64,000 nucleotides of DNA from Solirubrobacteraceae bacterium (GCA_017882455.1 JADGPL010000011.1:48737-112736); one strand, 5' to 3'. Shown: positions 50,122-59,127, counted from the stretch's first letter. Made by a program: numbers and translations. The notes: generated from the letters alone by a model not told the origin.

Positions 50122-51204
50122 ATGGAACTGGGACTGGCCACCTTCGCGGACCTTGCAAGCGGCGTGAGTCCCCGCCAGCGCATGCGCGAGCTGATGGAGG
50201 AGGTCGAGCTCGCCGACCAGCTCGGACTCGACGTGTTCGCGGTCGGGGAGCACCACCGCCCGGACTTCCTCGTCTCCTCGCCCGCCGTGGTCCTGGGCGC
50301 GGCCGCTGTCAAGACCGAGCACATCCGTCTCTCCAGCGCCGTCACGGTGCTCAGCTCCGACGATCCTGTGCGCGTGTTCCAGGATTTCGCCGAGGTCGAC
50401 CTGCTCTCGGATGGCCGTGCCGAGATCATGGCGGGTCGCGGCTCGTTCATCGAGTCGTTCCCCCTGTTCGGCTATGACCTCGACGACTACGACGAGCTCT
50501 ACGCCGAGAAGCTCGAGCTGTTGCTCGCGATCCGCGAGCAGGCCCACGTGACGTGGTCGGGTCGCCACCGTTCTGCGCTCTCCGACGCGGGCGTGTGGCC
50601 ACGCCCGGTGCAGGAGCGCCTGCCCGTGTGGGTCGCGGTGGGCGGCTCCCCGGAGTCCGTGATCCGCGCGGGAACCCTCGGGCTCCCGCTCACGATTGCG
50701 ATCATCGGCGGACAGCCAGCACGATTCAAGCCACTGGTGGAGCTCTACCGGGAGGCAGTGCGCCAGGCCGGGCACGATCCCTCGACGACCCGCCTGGCGA
50801 TCAACACGCACGCCTTTCTCGGCGCCACCACGGCGCAGGCCGACGCCGCATTCGCCGCCCCCTACCTGGCGATGATGAACCGCATCGGGCGCGAGCGCGG
50901 GTGGCCGCCGGCGGGCGCGGCGCAATACGAGGCCCTGCGCGCCCCCGACGGAGCGCTGGCGGTTGGCGCTCCCGAGCAGGTCGCCGAGAAGCTCCTCTTC
51001 GAGCACGAGCTATTCGGCCACGACCGCTACATCGCGCAGATGAGCGTGGGCGCGGTCGCGCACCGGGACGTCCTGCGCTCGATGGAGCTGTTCGGGACCG
51101 AGGTCGCGCCGGTAGTGCGCGAGGAGCTCGCGCGGCGTGGAGCGTCAGGCGGCTCCTCGCAACGGCTCCAGCCCGCCGAGGCCGCGTCGTCGTCGGACGA
51201 TTAG
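50122..51204 (+). CDS. LLM-class flavin-dependent oxidoreductase
   Basis: Luciferase-like monooxygenase of the bacterial FMN type, 360 residues from the ATG at 50122. Family segments are [60 protein letters not shown] and [20 protein letters not shown]. The HH in GEHH is the usual active-site pair. The C-terminal 20 residues are unconserved. Its likely inducible promoter suggests a role in degrading or detoxifying a small molecule. Its stop overlaps the convergent GST-like gene by 4 bases. Confidence 0.9.
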   Translation: MELGLATFADLASGVSPRQRMRELMEEVELADQLGLDVFAVGEHHRPDFLVSSPAVVLGAAAVKTEHIRLSSAVTVLSSDDPVRVFQDFAEVDLLSDGRAEIMAGRGSFIESFPLFGYDLDDYDELYAEKLELLLAIREQAHVTWSGRHRSALSDAGVWPRPVQERLPVWVAVGGSPESVIRAGTLGLPLTIAIIGGQPARFKPLVELYREAVRQAGHDPSTTRLAINTHAFLGATTAQADAAFAAPYLAMMNRIGRERGWPPAGAAQYEALRAPDGALAVGAPEQVAEKLLFEHELFGHDRYIAQMSVGAVAHRDVLRSMELFGTEVAPVVREELARRGASGGSSQRLQPAEAASSSDD

Positions 51205-51992
51205 CAGGACCCCCGGTCGTGCGCCGGCCGTTCTGGCAGGAGGCGTTCGAGCAGCGCACCGGCCGGACGCGATTCGATCCCTGAGCGAAGGTCCAGCCGG
51301 TAGCTGATCAGCGCAAGGCTCGGGACAATCATGAAGTCAGCGACGTTCAGCTGCTCGCCGCCGAGGACGCCATCGGCGATCCAGGCGTCGATGCGGTCGA
51401 GCAGCGCGGGCAGCGATCCCAGCATCTCACCCTCGTTGCTCGGGTGCGCCCTGAAGCTGACGCGCGCCCCGAGCGAGGCCATCATGCGCACCCTCTCTCG
51501 CGGGGCCAGCAGCGGTCCGAGCCGGCCGTGGTTGCCGCGATCGTGAAACGCGTCGAGCCCGTGCGCAGCGGCTGCGAGCGCGATCCGGCGGGCCGCCATC
51601 TGGAATATCTCATCCCCCCACGCCTCTGTGGCTTCTACCTCGATGCGCGCATCTGGATTCGCCGGGAACAGGGCCGGCTGCGCGCTCATGCGATCGAGAA
51701 AGCGAGCTATGTCGTGGTTCGTCTGGATGCGCTCGCCGCTCATCAGCAGCGCGGGCACGGTCCCGCCGCGGTCGAGCATGGCGAGCATGCGGTGGGTGCG
51801 GCCGTCGACTTGGCGGATGGGGGTCCTGTGACCGGCGAAGCCCTTGGCGCGTACGAGCAGGGGGTGCAACCCGGTGAACAGATCGACGCGCCGAAAGTCG
51901 ACGCCCTTGTGCTCGAGCATCAGCACAGCTGACATGCAGGCGTGCGAGCCGGGGATCGCATAGAGGGTGGCCTGCCCGGCGGTATCGCTCAC
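51201..51992 (-). CDS. Glutathione S-transferase-like protein
   Basis: Protein of 263 residues with a thioredoxin-like N-terminal domain ([20 protein letters not shown], then [20 protein letters not shown] with the cis-Pro and substrate-side Asn/His) and an all-helical C-terminal domain (about 100-250, including [20 protein letters not shown]). The N-terminal residue set SHACMS resembles Ser/Cys-type GSTs. Actinobacteria mostly lack glutathione, so the thiol partner, if any, is uncertain. It is convergent with the LLM oxidoreductase. Confidence 0.8.
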   Translation of the reverse strand: MSDTAGQATLYAIPGSHACMSAVLMLEHKGVDFRRVDLFTGLHPLLVRAKGFAGHRTPIRQVDGRTHRMLAMLDRGGTVPALLMSGERIQTNHDIARFLDRMSAQPALFPANPDARIEVEATEAWGDEIFQMAARRIALAAAAHGLDAFHDRGNHGRLGPLLAPRERVRMMASLGARVSFRAHPSNEGEMLGSLPALLDRIDAWIADGVLGGEQLNVADFMIVPSLALISYRLDLRSGIESRPAGALLERLLPERPAHDRGSC

Positions 51993-52029
51993 GGCTGCGC
52001 ACCCACGGCTGCGCTACTCACGGCTGCGC

Positions 52030-52950
52030 TCAACCCCGGGGTAGATAGTCGATCTCCGGCGAGCGCAGGACGACCCCAAGGCCGCGCAGCGACACCCTTC
52101 CCGACTGGGGGTAGAAGCACATGTCCCCCGGCTCGCGGGTGCCGTAGGCGAGGTAGGTGAGGCCGTCCACCTCCGCCCGCAGGCCATGTGCCACTCCCGT
52201 CCCCGGTACGCGAGAGACCACATCGCCGCGCGCGAGCGGGCGCTTCTCGGGAGCCTTGGAGCCGGGCTCCCACAGCTCGAGCACGCCACTTCCGGCCAGG
52301 ATGACGAAGATCTCCTCCTCCTGCGAGTGGCAGTGCACCGGAGCGCCGGGCTCCCCGGCTGCCAGCGCCACGTGGTTGAGGCCCGTTGCCTGAGCCCCCG
52401 CGGTGCACCCGACGGCGCGAACCCGCCCTTCGCGCAGCGCCGGCACGTCCTGAAGCGCCACCAGGTGTCCGGGGCGCTCGGCGCTCGGCGGAGGGCACTC
52501 AGGAGGCCCCGCAGCCGCCTCGCGGGCATACGGGGAGTCACCGCCGCCGAGCTCCAGCCAGCGCGGGAAGGACCACGCCACGCCCGCGCGAGGCAGTGCG
52601 ACGAGCGGTGTGTCTCGCCGCTCACCGAAGACCAGCACGTCGAGTCCCTGCCTGCCCGCACAGAGGGTGTGCGCGCCGCGCCGAGGTAGGTGAACGATGC
52701 AGTCGCCGCCTGCCACGGCCCATGTCTGACCGTCCTGCCACAGCAGCCCGTCTCCGGCGAGGACGAAGAAGATCTCCTCGTCTGCCCCGTGCTCGTGGGC
52801 AGCCGTGGAGAAGTGGCCGCCTGCGATCTCGATCCTGCGCAGCCCCACGTTCCGGGCGCCCGCGGCCCTGCCGAGATCGCGCCACATGCCCTTGATGTGC
52901 CCAGATGCCAGCTCGCGGGCGGGACTCTCGTAGAGGTTCGCCTCCCCCAT
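52030..52950 (-). CDS. Two-domain cupin protein
   Basis: Bicupin of 306 residues. The first cupin has HFSTAAHEHGADEEIFFVLA (metal-type His, His, Glu) at about 55-75 and the second has PVHCHSQEEEIFVILAGSGV near 210-230 with LARGDVVSRVPGTGVAHGLR. Such proteins include isomerases, dioxygenases and sugar or hormone binding proteins; the reaction is not clear here. The ATG at 52950 is preferred, but one 9 codons upstream (52977) is in frame too. It is divergent from the phosphoribosyltransferase fusion; the 152-base gap holds a -10 box for that gene. Confidence 0.82.
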   Translation of the reverse strand: MGEANLYESPARELASGHIKGMWRDLGRAAGARNVGLRRIEIAGGHFSTAAHEHGADEEIFFVLAGDGLLWQDGQTWAVAGGDCIVHLPRRGAHTLCAGRQGLDVLVFGERRDTPLVALPRAGVAWSFPRWLELGGGDSPYAREAAAGPPECPPPSAERPGHLVALQDVPALREGRVRAVGCTAGAQATGLNHVALAAGEPGAPVHCHSQEEEIFVILAGSGVLELWEPGSKAPEKRPLARGDVVSRVPGTGVAHGLRAEVDGLTYLAYGTREPGDMCFYPQSGRVSLRGLGVVLRSPEIDYLPRG

Positions 52951-53090
52951 CGCAACGACGCTACCAGCGACCCGCATCCGCTGCGCCGCTGAGCGAGGCC
53001 TTCACCCCGCGTCCGCCCGGCTTATCGTGAAGCGGTTGCGCTGCTCAATCGCTGCGGGAGATTGCGGAGGCCAGGAGCTCGGGCGCGGAA

Positions 53091-53096
53091 GATAAT
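53091..53096 (+). promoter_or_regulatory. -10 box (GATAAT) for leaderless start at 53103
   Basis: GATAAT lies 6 bases upstream of the ATG at 53103, and no ribosome site precedes that ATG. This fits a leaderless transcript. A -35 box at the right spacing is not evident. Confidence 0.45.
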
Positions 53097-53102
53097 CGCA
53101 TC

Positions 53103-54428
53103 ATGGTCTTCGAGGACCGAGCACACGCGGGGCGGGCCCTGGCGGAGCGCCTGACGGGCTTTGCGGCGGAGCGGCCGATCGTCTTCGCGCTGCCCCGCGG
53201 GGGAGTTCCGGTGGCGTTCGAGGTGGCGCGCGCGCTCAATGCCCCGTTGGATGTGCTGACGGTGCGCAAGCTGGGCGCGCCGCGCAACCCGGAGCTCGCC
53301 GTGGGAGCGGTTGCCGAAGACGGCACTGCGGTGCTCGACGGCGAGATGGCGCGCAGAGTCGGCGTGTCACAGACCCAGTTGCACGAGATCATCGATCGCG
53401 AGGCGCGCGAGCTGCGCCGCCGGATCGAGCGCTACCGCGACGGTTGGGAGCCGATGGACGTGCGAGGACGCACCGCGATCGTGGTAGACGACGGGCTGGC
53501 CACGGGGCTCACCGACCTGGCTGCCGTGCGAGCACTGCGAGCCCGTGGCGCCGCGCGCATCGTGGTCGCAGTCCCTGTGGGCTCGCGCGAGGCGGTGGCG
53601 AGGCTCGGGCGAGAGGCCGATGAGGTCGTCTGTCACACGATCCCGCGCGAGCTGCTGGGGGTCGGGCAGTGGTATGAGGACTTCGCGGCGGTCTCCGACG
53701 AGGAGGTGCTCGCACTCCTGGCGCAGGCAGGCACACGCATCCCCGACGAATCGTTCACGGCGCGCGATCTGGCTCTCGAGCTCGGCGACGGGAGACAGCT
53801 CCATGGCGATCTGACCGTGCCCAGAGGCGCCAGCGCGCTCGTGATCTTTGCGCACGGAAGTGGCAGCAGCCGCCACAGCACCCGCAACCGGGCCGTGGCT
53901 GCCACGCTCCAGGCGGGCGGGCTGGCAACGCTCCTGTTCGATCTCCTGAGCGAGGGAGAGGAGGGCCGGCGCGAACTCGTCTTCGATATTCCGCTGCTGG
54001 CCGACCGCCTCGAGCTCGTGACGCGCTGGGCCTCCGCTGCGCCGCAGACGCACGGCTTGCCGATCGGCTACTTCGGCGCCTCCACGGGCGCGGCCGCGGC
54101 GCTGCTCGCAGCGGCCGATTTGGGCGCGCTCGTAGGCGCGGTCGTCTCCCGCGGGGGGCGTCCGGACCTGGCGGGCGACCGACTGCCAGAGGTGGCTGCG
54201 CCGACCCTGCTGATCGTGGGCAGCCGCGACCCCGACGTGCTCGAGCTCAACCGCCGGGCAGCGAGCCTGCTGCGTTGCCCTCACCGCCTCGAGCTGGTGG
54301 AGGGAGCCGGGCATCTGTTCGAGGAGCCCGGGACGTTGGCGACGGTGGCTCGGCTGGCGCTCGGGTGGTTCGAGGAGCACCTGCACGCGGTCGGCGTTTC
54401 GCCGCTTGCGGGAGCGGGAGCCGGTTGA
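53103..54428 (+). CDS. Phosphoribosyltransferase fused to alpha/beta hydrolase
   Basis: A 441-residue fusion. Residues about 1-215 are a type I phosphoribosyltransferase with the PRPP loop TAIVVDDGLATGLTDLAAVR (about 120-139) and IVFALPRGGVPVAFEVARAL. Residues about 220-430 are an alpha/beta hydrolase (dienelactone-hydrolase-like) with HGSGSSRHSTRNRAVAATL, nucleophile in GYFGASTGAAAALLAA, Asp in LIVGSRDPDVLELN and His in EGAGHLFEEPGTL. This fusion is known in actinobacteria and often precedes an EreA-like gene, as here. The substrate is unknown. Confidence 0.9.
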   Translation: MVFEDRAHAGRALAERLTGFAAERPIVFALPRGGVPVAFEVARALNAPLDVLTVRKLGAPRNPELAVGAVAEDGTAVLDGEMARRVGVSQTQLHEIIDREARELRRRIERYRDGWEPMDVRGRTAIVVDDGLATGLTDLAAVRALRARGAARIVVAVPVGSREAVARLGREADEVVCHTIPRELLGVGQWYEDFAAVSDEEVLALLAQAGTRIPDESFTARDLALELGDGRQLHGDLTVPRGASALVIFAHGSGSSRHSTRNRAVAATLQAGGLATLLFDLLSEGEEGRRELVFDIPLLADRLELVTRWASAAPQTHGLPIGYFGASTGAAAALLAAADLGALVGAVVSRGGRPDLAGDRLPEVAAPTLLIVGSRDPDVLELNRRAASLLRCPHRLELVEGAGHLFEEPGTLATVARLALGWFEEHLHAVGVSPLAGAGAG

Positions 54429-54430
54429 GG

Positions 54431-55792
54431 ATGGCCGCCCCGCTCGCACTGCCGCTCGGGGAACGAGCCGTGCTCGAGGCCATCCGCCGGGAGGCTCATC
54501 CCCTCACGGGCGAGCGCAGCGACTACGACGGGCTGGTGGCGCTGATCGGCGACGCCCGGATCGTCCTGCTCGGAGAGGCGAGCCACGGCACCCACGAGTT
54601 CTATCGCGAGCGGGCTCGCATCACCAAGCGCCTGATCACCGAGCAAGGGTTCACGGCGCTTGCGATCGAGGGTGACTGGCCGGACGCATACCGCGTCAAC
54701 CGATACATCTGCGGAGCGCCCCAGGATCGCGACGCCGAGGAGGCGCTGGGGGGCTTTCGCCGCTTCCCGACGTGGATGTGGCGCAACGCCGAGGTGCTCG
54801 ACCTCGTCGGCTGGCTGCGAAGCCACAACGACCGCCTCGCCGGCGCCACCGGAAAGGTCGACTTCTATGGACTCGACCTCTACAGCCTCGGCGCGTCCAT
54901 GGAGGCCGTGATCGGATACCTCGATCGCGAGGATCCCAGCGCCGCCGCGCGCGCCCGCGCGCGTTACGAGTGCCTGCGGCCATACGCAGGCGACAGCTCG
55001 GCATACGGCCAGGCGGTCCTGCTCGGCGTGGACGAGCCCTGCCGGCGACGCGTGATCGAGCAGCTCGTGGAGCTGCGACGGCGCGCCGGCGAGTACCTCC
55101 TGCGCGACGGCGCGGCGGCCGAGGACGAGTACTTCTTCGCCGAGCAGAACGCGTCGGTGGTGGCCAACGCGGAGGAGTACTACCGGACGATGTTCGGCGA
55201 CCGGGCCGGATCTTGGAACCTTCGCGACCGCCACATGGCCGACACGCTCGATCACCTCATCGCTCACCTCGACCGCCACGGCGCGAACACGCGTGTGGTC
55301 GTGTGGGAGCACAACTCACACGTGGGCGACGCCCGCGCCACCGAGATGGCGGGGCGCGGCGAAGTCAACATCGGCCAGCTCATGCGCGAGCGTCATGGAA
55401 GCGACGCGGTCAACGTCGGCTTCACCACCTACACGGGGTCCGTGACCGCCAGCTCCGACTGGGGCGGTGCGGCAGAGCGCAAGCGCGTTCGCCCGGCGCT
55501 CGCAGACAGCCTCGAGGCGCTCCTGCACGCGAGCGATCTGCCGGCTTTCATCCTCTGCCCACTGGCGGGCGGAGAGAGTGGTCGTGCGCTGCTCGAGCCG
55601 CGCCTCGAGCGTGCGATCGGCGTGATCTACCACCCGCAGACCGAGCGCCAGAGTCACTTCTTCGGCGCGAGCGCCGCGCGTCAATTCGACGCGCTCGTGC
55701 ACCTCGACGAGACCCGCGCGGTGGAGCCGCTCGAGCGCACGCCCGGCTGGGAGCTGGGCGAGCCGCCCGAGACCTATCCCAGCGCTCTTTGA
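54431..55792 (+). CDS. Erythromycin esterase family protein
   Basis: Metal-independent hydrolase fold of the EreA/EreB superfamily, 453 residues from the ATG at 54431, 2 bases after the upstream stop. The conserved set is LGEASHGTHEFYRERARITK (Glu and His for catalysis), IEGDWPDAYRVNRYI, VWEHNSHVGDARAT and YRTMFGDRAGSWNLRDRHMA. Most chromosomal relatives do not act on macrolides, so antibiotic resistance should not be assumed. Coupling with the phosphoribosyltransferase-hydrolase suggests a shared substrate. Confidence 0.88.
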   Translation: MAAPLALPLGERAVLEAIRREAHPLTGERSDYDGLVALIGDARIVLLGEASHGTHEFYRERARITKRLITEQGFTALAIEGDWPDAYRVNRYICGAPQDRDAEEALGGFRRFPTWMWRNAEVLDLVGWLRSHNDRLAGATGKVDFYGLDLYSLGASMEAVIGYLDREDPSAAARARARYECLRPYAGDSSAYGQAVLLGVDEPCRRRVIEQLVELRRRAGEYLLRDGAAAEDEYFFAEQNASVVANAEEYYRTMFGDRAGSWNLRDRHMADTLDHLIAHLDRHGANTRVVVWEHNSHVGDARATEMAGRGEVNIGQLMRERHGSDAVNVGFTTYTGSVTASSDWGGAAERKRVRPALADSLEALLHASDLPAFILCPLAGGESGRALLEPRLERAIGVIYHPQTERQSHFFGASAARQFDALVHLDETRAVEPLERTPGWELGEPPETYPSAL

Positions 55793-55804
55793 TGCAGAGG
55801 TTCT

Positions 55805-56743
55805 CTGCTCGGCGCCATCGTTCGCGGGTACGGTGAGCGCATAGCCGACCGCGCGGACATCGACTTCACCTACTCGCTGACCGACCGCGTCTTTCGCCTC
55901 AGTCTGGGGGAGCTCGCGGATTTCAGCGGAGCCAAGTACGACGGCGACTTCTCACTCACCCTCGAAGAGGCACAACGGCGCAAGCACGAGTACGTGGCCG
56001 AGCAGATCGGGATCAAGCCCGGCGCGCACGTGCTGGACCTGGGATGCGGGTGGGGGCCGCTGCTCAACTTCATCCGCGCCCGCGGTGCCACCGGCGTCGG
56101 CGTGACCCTCTCGCGAGCACAGTACGAGGCCTGCCGCAGGCATGGCCTCGATGTCCACCTCGCGGACGCGCGCGAGGTCAACCCTGAGACCTTCGGCCGA
56201 TTCGACGCCGCGGCGAGCCTCGGCGCCTTCGAGCACTTCTGCTCGCCCGAGGAGTACCGCGCCGGGCGTCAGGAGCGGATCTACCGGGACTTCTTCGAGA
56301 GGGTGGCGAGCCTCCTGCCCGAGGGCGGTCGCTTCTACCTGCAGACGATGGTCTTCGGGCGCAACATGATCCCGCTCGATGAGGTCGACATCGAGGCTCC
56401 ACGCGATTCAGATGCGTGGATCCTGGCGCTGCTGGCGCGCCAGTTTCCCGGCTCCTGGCTCCCGCTCGGCCAAGAGCAGATCGTGGGCTGCGCCGCACAG
56501 GCCTTCACGCTGGTTGCGAGCAGCAGCGGACGCCTGGACTACATCGAGACGATCAACCAGTGGAACCGGCGCGTGGGCAGGCGCAGCCTCAGGAAGGCGC
56601 TGCTCAAGCTCCAGCTCGTCCCCCGCTGGCTCACGAGCGCCGACTTCCGCCTGGCGTTCACATCAGGGGTGAGCGCCAACAGGGTCTGCTTCGAACGCGA
56701 GCTGCTCGATCACCATCGCCTCGTGTTCGAGCGGCGCCCCTGA
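55805..56743 (+). CDS. CFA-synthase-type SAM methyltransferase, 5' end disrupted
   Basis: Methyltransferase related to cyclopropane fatty acid synthase, acting on unsaturated acyl chains of phospholipids in other species. The SAM site is VLDLGCGWGPLLNFIRARGA, followed by VASLLPEGGRFYLQTM and the ending VCFERELLDHHRLVFERRP. Clear homology (IDFTYSLTDRVFRLSLGELA, DFSGAKYDGDFSLTLEEAQR) extends upstream of the first standard start (GTG at 55994), so the frame is drawn from the CTG at 55805. The ATG at 55792 that overlaps the EreA-like stop (TGATG) is the natural start but lies in another frame and stops after 14 codons. A one-base frameshift near 55800, biological or from assembly, is the simplest reading. 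Confidence 0.78.
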   Translation: MLGAIVRGYGERIADRADIDFTYSLTDRVFRLSLGELADFSGAKYDGDFSLTLEEAQRRKHEYVAEQIGIKPGAHVLDLGCGWGPLLNFIRARGATGVGVTLSRAQYEACRRHGLDVHLADAREVNPETFGRFDAAASLGAFEHFCSPEEYRAGRQERIYRDFFERVASLLPEGGRFYLQTMVFGRNMIPLDEVDIEAPRDSDAWILALLARQFPGSWLPLGQEQIVGCAAQAFTLVASSSGRLDYIETINQWNRRVGRRSLRKALLKLQLVPRWLTSADFRLAFTSGVSANRVCFERELLDHHRLVFERRP

Positions 56744-56752
56744 GCGGCCAGG

Positions 56753-57173
56753 CTAGCGGCGGGTGAGCAGGACGACGGGGATCTCCCGATCCGTCCTGGC
56801 CCGGTAGTCCTCGTAGGCCGGCCACACCTCCGCCATCAGCGCCCACAGCCGCTCGCGCTCCTCGCCCGCCGCGGTGCTCGCTCGCACGGGCACCTGCTCG
56901 CCGCGGACTTGGATGGTGGCCTCCAGGATTGGCCTGCAGATTCTCATACCAACTGGGATTGGCCGGGGCACCGCCCTTCGAGGCGACCACCACCCAGCGC
57001 TCGTCGTCGGTGCGATGGATCAGCGGCGTGGTCCTGGGCTCGCCCGACGTGCGCCCCTCGGTGGTCAGGAGCAGGATCGTGGTGCCGCGCCACCGGTAGC
57101 CGCGCTCGCCGTCGGTCTCGCGATACACACGCACATGCTCTGCGCCAAAGAGGTCATCGTCGGAGTCGGTCAT
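56753..57173 (-). pseudogene. Frameshifted Ddn-type nitroreductase family gene
   Basis: The start (MTDSDDDLFGAEHVRVYRET, then LLLTTEGRTSGEPRTTPLIH) and the middle (ERWVVVASKGGAPANPSWYE) are in one frame up to NLQANP. The rest (EATIQVRGEQVPVRASTAAG, VWPAYEDYRARTDREIPVVL) is in another frame beginning near 56925. One extra base at about 56921-56930 explains it; removing it restores a typical protein of about 140 residues. The gene is convergent with the methyltransferase, which is also frameshifted. It may be a decayed gene or a sequencing error. Confidence 0.82.
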
Positions 57174-57383
57174 CGCCTTGCGAGTCTAGCCGCGAGGGTT
57201 GGCCGCAGCCTCGTAACAACCTCGCCCCCACGGCCGCCTAGGGTCAGGGCCGCAGCGGCGCTCCCCAAGATGCCGCTGACGCCCGACGGCAGGACGCCGA
57301 TCCCCAAAGACGGAGCTATGCAGCCCGGCGATGCCGGGTTGCGGGCGTTCTGAGGCGATCGACAGCGCGTGCCCGCCTCCACG

Positions 57384-57389
57384 TAGAGT
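57384..57389 (+). promoter_or_regulatory. -10 box (TAGAGT) for leaderless badH
   Basis: TAGAGT sits 6 bases upstream of the ATG at 57396. A weak -35 box (TCGACA at 57359) is 19 bases further up. No ribosome site precedes the ATG. The remaining 220-base gap to the nitroreductase has only a weak 6-bp hairpin (57324-57338). Confidence 0.42.
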
Positions 57390-57395
57390 GATCGG

Positions 57396-58154
57396 ATGGC
57401 GCAGGCGCGGGCGGCGATCGTTACAGGGGGAGGGCGCGGTATCGGGCGAGCGGTAGGGCTCGCGCTCGCCGAGGAGGGACGCTCGGTCGCCGTTGCGGAT
57501 CTGCTCGCCGATGGGGCTCACGCGGTGGCGGCGGAGATCGTCACGGCTGGCGGTCGAGCAGTGGCCGTGGAGCTCGACGTCACCGATCAGGACTCGGTAC
57601 GGGCGGGAATCGATGCAGCGGTCAGCGCGCTCGGCCCGCTGGAGATCCTGGTCAACAACGCCGGATGGGATGAGCTGAAGCCGTTCACGGACACCGACGA
57701 GCAATTTTGGGAGCGCGTGCTCGACGTCAACTTCAAGGGGGCGCTGCGCATGATCCACGCGCTGCTTCCCACGATGGTCGCGGGCGGGTTCGGGCGGATC
57801 GTGTCGATCGGCTCGGATGCGGGCCGGGTCGGCTCCTCGCTGGAGTCGGTCTACTCGGGCGCAAAGGGGGGCCTGATCGCCTTCACGAAGACGATCGCCC
57901 GCGAGACGGCGCGCCACGGCGTGACCGCCAACACGGTCTGCCCCGGTCCAACCGATACGCCGATGCTCGCGGGGATTGCCGCAGCGGGGGAGGATGCCGA
58001 CCGCGTGATCGAAGCGATGACGCGGGCCGTGCCCATGCGGCGCCTGGCCAAGCCCGAGGAGATCGCGGCCGCCGTGGCGTTCTTCGCCTCCGAGCGCGCC
58101 GGCTTCATCACCGGTCAGACGCTGTCGGTGAGCGGCGGGCTGACGATGGCCTGA
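57396..58154 (+). CDS. badH: BadH-like 2-hydroxycyclohexanecarboxyl-CoA dehydrogenase
   Basis: NAD-dependent short-chain dehydrogenase of 252 residues. The cofactor motif is TGGGRGIGRAVGLALAEEG, with NNAG in LVNNAGWDELKPF, the catalytic Ser-Tyr-Lys in IGSDAGRVGSSLESVYSGAK, and PGPTDTPML. The stretches NNAGWDELKPF, SDAGRVGSS and GFITGQTLSVSGGLTM are much closer to BadH of Rhodopseudomonas than to FabG as I know them. BadH oxidises the hydroxyl in the cyclohexanecarboxyl-CoA pathway. The next gene fits BadI, the following step, which supports the call. Confidence 0.78.
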   Translation: MAQARAAIVTGGGRGIGRAVGLALAEEGRSVAVADLLADGAHAVAAEIVTAGGRAVAVELDVTDQDSVRAGIDAAVSALGPLEILVNNAGWDELKPFTDTDEQFWERVLDVNFKGALRMIHALLPTMVAGGFGRIVSIGSDAGRVGSSLESVYSGAKGGLIAFTKTIARETARHGVTANTVCPGPTDTPMLAGIAAAGEDADRVIEAMTRAVPMRRLAKPEEIAAAVAFFASERAGFITGQTLSVSGGLTMA

Positions 58155-58220
58155 CCCGGGCGGCGCGGCCGGCCGGGTCAGCCGGAATCGACCCGCGGCC
58201 GGTCGCCCTGGTGTCCGGCG

Positions 58221-59030
58221 GTGCTGAGAACCTTCGGCCGCGTGGAGGATGTGACATACGAGGTCGAGGACGGGCTGGCCTGGATCACGATCGACCGCCC
58301 GGAGCGGCTGAACGCCTTTCGCGCCCGTACCGTCGATGAGCTGATCGCCTCGCTGAAGCGGGCCTGGGCGGACCGGACGGTCGGCGTCGTGGCACTGACC
58401 GGCGCGGGCGAGCGCGCGTTCTGTGTGGGCGGCGACCAGAAGCAGCGAGCCGAGAGCGGCGACTATGGGCCGTCGGAGAGCGGCCTGTTCGAGGTGGAGA
58501 CGCTGCATCGAACGATCCGCGAGCTGCCAAAGCCGGTGATCGCGGCTGTCAACGGCTACGCGATCGGTGGGGGGCACGTCCTGCATCTGCTCTGCGACAT
58601 CTCGATCGCCGCCGAGCACGCCGAGTTCGGCCAGACGGGCCCACGTGTGGGCTCCTTCGACGCAGGCTTCGGCACCGGCTACCTGGCGCGCGTGGTGGGT
58701 GAGAAGCGCGCCCGCGAGATCTGGTTCCTGTGCCGCCGCTACGACGCGGCTACGGCCGAGCGCTGGGGCCTTGTCAACCGCGTCGTACCGGCGGCTGAGC
58801 TGCGCGCCGAGGTGCGTCGCTACGCCGATGAGATCCTGGCGCTGGCGCCGACGGCGCTGCGCTTCCTGAAGGCCTCATTCAACGCCGAGACCGAGCATCT
58901 TGCAGGCGTCGGCCAACTGGCCTTCAGCGGCCTGCGTGAGTTCAGCGACTCCGAGGAGGCGCGCGAGGGCGTCAACGCCTTCGCTGAGAAGCGCGAGCCC
59001 GACTTCTCGCGCTTTCGCGCCCAGTCCTAG
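58221..59030 (+). CDS. badI: BadI-like 2-ketocyclohexanecarboxyl-CoA hydrolase
   Basis: Crotonase-fold ring-opening hydrolase of 269 residues. Family features are LTGAGERAFCVGGDQKQR, PKPVIAAVNGYAIGGGHVLH, FGQTGPRVGSFDAGFGTGYL, VGEKRAREIWFLCRRYDAAT and the end EAREGVNAFAEKREPDFSRF. These agree with BadI of Rhodopseudomonas and its relative MenB. BadI cleaves 2-ketocyclohexanecarboxyl-CoA to pimeloyl-CoA. The start is uncertain: GTG codons at 58221, 58242 and 58251 are all in frame; alignment with BadI favours 58242. It lies 66 bases after badH. Confidence 0.8.
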   Translation: MLRTFGRVEDVTYEVEDGLAWITIDRPERLNAFRARTVDELIASLKRAWADRTVGVVALTGAGERAFCVGGDQKQRAESGDYGPSESGLFEVETLHRTIRELPKPVIAAVNGYAIGGGHVLHLLCDISIAAEHAEFGQTGPRVGSFDAGFGTGYLARVVGEKRAREIWFLCRRYDAATAERWGLVNRVVPAAELRAEVRRYADEILALAPTALRFLKASFNAETEHLAGVGQLAFSGLREFSDSEEAREGVNAFAEKREPDFSRFRAQS

Positions 59031-59127
59031 AGCCTGCGCGCCCATCGCCTCCGTAGTACGCCGTGTCGGCGACGGTGCGTATCGCCGATGCCGGCCCACC
59101 GCGCCCGGGCTTTACTGGCAGGAGCCG

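Noticed and set aside
54431..55792. Macrolide resistance determinant
   Set aside because: The fold is that of EreA-like enzymes, but chromosomal relatives in actinobacteria mostly act on other substrates, and no resistance context or mobile element is present.
57270..57353. 27-codon open frame in the gap before badH
   Set aside because: No ribosome site and no -10 box, short, and no recognisable sequence.
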